NCBI GenBank assembly: GCA_963793625.1
Contig: CAWCAT010000020.1
Coordinates: forward strand, 62,001 to 126,000
Direction: 5' to 3'
Length of the DNA stretch: 64,000 nucleotides
Origin: G963668605 sp963793625
GTDB lineage: Bacteria; Acidobacteriota; Terriglobia; Bryobacterales; Bryobacteraceae
The position numbers and the translations under genes were made by a program. The notes under the pieces were generated by a model. That model had not been told where the DNA came from, did no database searches, and worked only from the letters and a program-made list of their open reading frames with translations. Positions 62,027 through 64,000 of the stretch are shown here, in pieces; within the stretch, counting starts at the first letter, position 1, and each line of letters begins with the position of its first letter.

Positions 62027-64000
62027 TTAGGATTCGCGATCGCCGCTTCTGCCGGTTTCCTCCAGCACTTGTTGCAGCACGTCTTTGGAGTGCTCGGAAT
62101 CCAGTTCAGACTCGAGCCTTCGTAATGCCACACGGACCACGTCTCGGTGATGCAGTTTGTGTCCCAGCCCCATGGCGGACAACTCGCAGCCACAGGCGGT
62201 GCACCAGATCGACGTCCTCCGGCCAGAGCCGCGGCGGATGCGGGCCAAGGTTGAAATAGATCGACTTGCCGCTATCGCGCTGCACGATTTCCAGTGACAT
62301 CTGCGGGCGTGGGTGCGGCAGCTTCTCCCAGGCGTCACCGAAGGCTTTGGCCTGCTCTGTAGGCGTCAGTCTCGGCGACAACCCCATCACGATCATCGGA
62401 GGACTTCAGACGCGCCGCCGTCTGCACGATTGCAAGGTTCGGATCAACACCGGGGACTACCATCAGTTCCACGTGCTTGCCGGCCTTCTCGGCCAAACCC
62501 ACCACGCGCGTGAAGAGCGTCGAAACGTCATCCGAAAATACCTGTTCCGGGCGCAGTTCAGAATCTGCGCCTGCTTCGGTAACGCGCTTCACCGTTAACA
62601 TCAAAATGTCCATCTTGCGCGTATCCGTTTTCTCCAGCACCTTGCGCACGTGATCGAGCTGATTGGGATTACGCACCGAGACCAGAACATTGCCCGGTCG
62701 CACACTCAGCGCATTCTCGTCGAGAACACGCGGCACTTCCAGCCGGAACTTCTCATCCCCTGCAGCCTCGCCCCTGGTGCGTTTCTTGTGAATATACTCG
62801 GAGAGCTGAAACATTATAAAGAAAGCCGCCGTAAAACCTATACCTGCAATGGTGGCGTGCTTCTTTGTGAACAAATTGATGCATGCCAGCGAGAACAGCG
62901 CCAGCGTGATGAGACCTAGTCCAATAGGAATTTCCAGCTTGCCGAGTTTCAGGTTCATCGGCACACGCCACTCGCGCGCGCCGGGCTGCTTGAAGCGCAA
63001 AACCAGAACCGAAAGAGCATTCAGGAAAGAAACTCCACACCACGCCAAACGCATACGCTTCACCCAGCAGGAAAATTTCTCCACGAGTCAGGATGATTGC
63101 GACTAATTGCAGAATGACAATCAGGTTGATCAGCCGGTTCGTGGTTCCGAATTTTTTGTGCGGATGGCGGAACCAATCCGGCAGCACACGGTCTTCCGCA
63201 ACGCGATTCAGAACGCCATTAGAACCGAGAATGGCCGTATTCACGGCGCCTGCCAGGATGATGGTACCCACCACAACGACAAAACCGTGGAACAACAAGC
63301 GTAACGTCAACGGACCCACCATATACATCGAAAGTCCGCCAATCAGGTTTTCGATATAGAGTGTGGTGCGCTCCTGGTCTGGAATCAGCATGACTGCAAA
63401 GAACGAGACCGTAGAGGTAAAAATCAGGCTGTAGACCACCACAATCATGCCTGCGCGTTGCAAGTTCTTCAACTTGGGTGATGCGATTTCGCGGTTCACC
63501 TGCGCCAGCGTTTCGAAGCCGCTCATCGCCAGAAGCGAGTGACCCAGGCCAACCAGGATCGCGATCCAGGTGATTGAGGGCAAGACAGTTCCCTTCAGCC
63601 ATCCCACTGAAGTGTCATCAAATTTGATGGTCTCGAGTGTCGGGAACGGTACTGGTTGATAACCCTTCACCACGATCGTGACCAGACACCAAACGATCAG
63701 GATCACCACCATCACGGTGGTGATTTGCATGATTCGCAGAGCTTTTTGGCTGGATTCATGAACTCCGATGATGTTCTTGCGCCAAAAATAAAGGACGGTC
63801 AGCACCGCGAATCCGGCGGCAAAGTAGCGTGGATTTACTCTGAGTTCGGGATGGTGGAAGAGTTCCAGTAACTCGTTGATTAAGCCGGCCAGATATAGAC
63901 CCGCGCTAACTCCGCTGATTGGTCCGGTAAGTACAAAATCAAACAGCAGCGCCGAGACCGAGACTTTCGCCATCGTACCGCCCAGCGCTTCGTGAACGAC
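62027..64000 (-). CDS. APC-family permease with Usp-like domain, tandem paralogue (5' end outside window)
   Basis: A second copy of the permease, running off the right edge. It has VSALLFDFVLTGPISGVSAG, YFWRKNIIGVHESSQKALRI, LLAMSGFETLAQVNREIASP and NGVLNRVAEDRVLPDWFRHP, then the same cytoplasmic part (NVLVSVRNPNQLDHVRKVLE and GPHPPRLWPEDVDLVHRLW). At least three frame changes occur, near 63030, 62400 and 62190. The two copies share most residues throughout, so they arose by tandem duplication. The C-terminal end (LHHRDVVRVALRRLESELDS) is conserved between them. Confidence 0.7.

Noticed and set aside
1..64000. CRISPR arrays, rRNA and tRNA genes
   Set aside because: No regularly spaced repeats, rRNA stretches or cloverleaf sequences were noticed; intergenic space is too small in most places.

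Overview
The window reads as a chromosomal segment of an acidobacterium, most likely a Solibacter/Bryobacter relative. This is an inference from protein style: a 1097-residue Oar-like TonB-dependent receptor with a carboxypeptidase-regulatory N-terminus, a Tat-exported enolase-superfamily enzyme, a secreted ceramidase-like protein, and heptose-LPS genes that indicate a Gram-negative envelope. No rRNA, tRNA or CRISPR array was recognised, and coding density is very high.

Layout. 1-1468: a sensor kinase (cut by the window edge) and L-rhamnose mutarotase. 14528-1456 (minus strand) is a long run of tightly packed genes. It holds LPS core heptosyltransferases, an isoprenylcysteine-type methyltransferase, an M20 peptidase, OsmC, a phosphofructokinase with pyrophosphate-type residues, two methyltransferases, a TIGR00300-type ornithine cyclodeaminase, QueF, a PH-domain protein, and an SDR / sugar-binding lipoprotein / Ldh2 set. 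14568-24618 (plus strand): HldE-C, Mfd, a SurA-like isomerase, a YhaM-like exonuclease, a BlaI-type repressor and the TonB receptor.

25319-42001 (minus strand) is a compact phage-structural cassette. In transcription order it holds small terminase-like genes, TerL, portal, scaffold, P22-type coat, connectors, tail tube, tail-assembly chaperones, a very short tape measure, minor tail proteins, a lambda-L/J-like tail tip and a final tip protein with a possible TIM-barrel domain. The chaperone pair carries a textbook A AAA AAC -1 slippery site. No integrase, repressor, replication or lysis gene accompanies it, so it resembles a gene-transfer-agent-like or domesticated particle locus. This is the most interesting part of the window.

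42186-47532: a branched-chain amino acid operon (ilvB, ilvN, ilvC, cimA) preceded by a leader peptide rich in Ile/Val codons and a strong terminator, which is a classical attenuator layout. 47559-49075: a hypothetical membrane protein and a quinone oxidoreductase. 49122-50938: a DUF4386 gene broken by a degenerate IS256-family element with an 8-bp target duplication. 50932-55494: exported or sugar-related enzymes. 55526-59583: two ARG boxes followed by argF, argG, argH and argR, a self-contained arginine regulon. 59585-64000: two tandem amino-acid permeases with C-terminal Usp-like domains.

Many genes show single-base frameshifts while the amino-acid sequence on either side stays well conserved: a methyltransferase, ocd, waaC, a HAD gene, portal, terL, ilvB, ilvC, cimA, the transposase and both permeases. 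Other multi-kilobase genes (mfd, the TonB receptor, the tail genes, argFGHR) are intact. I read these mainly as assembly indels concentrated in patches rather than as pseudogenes.
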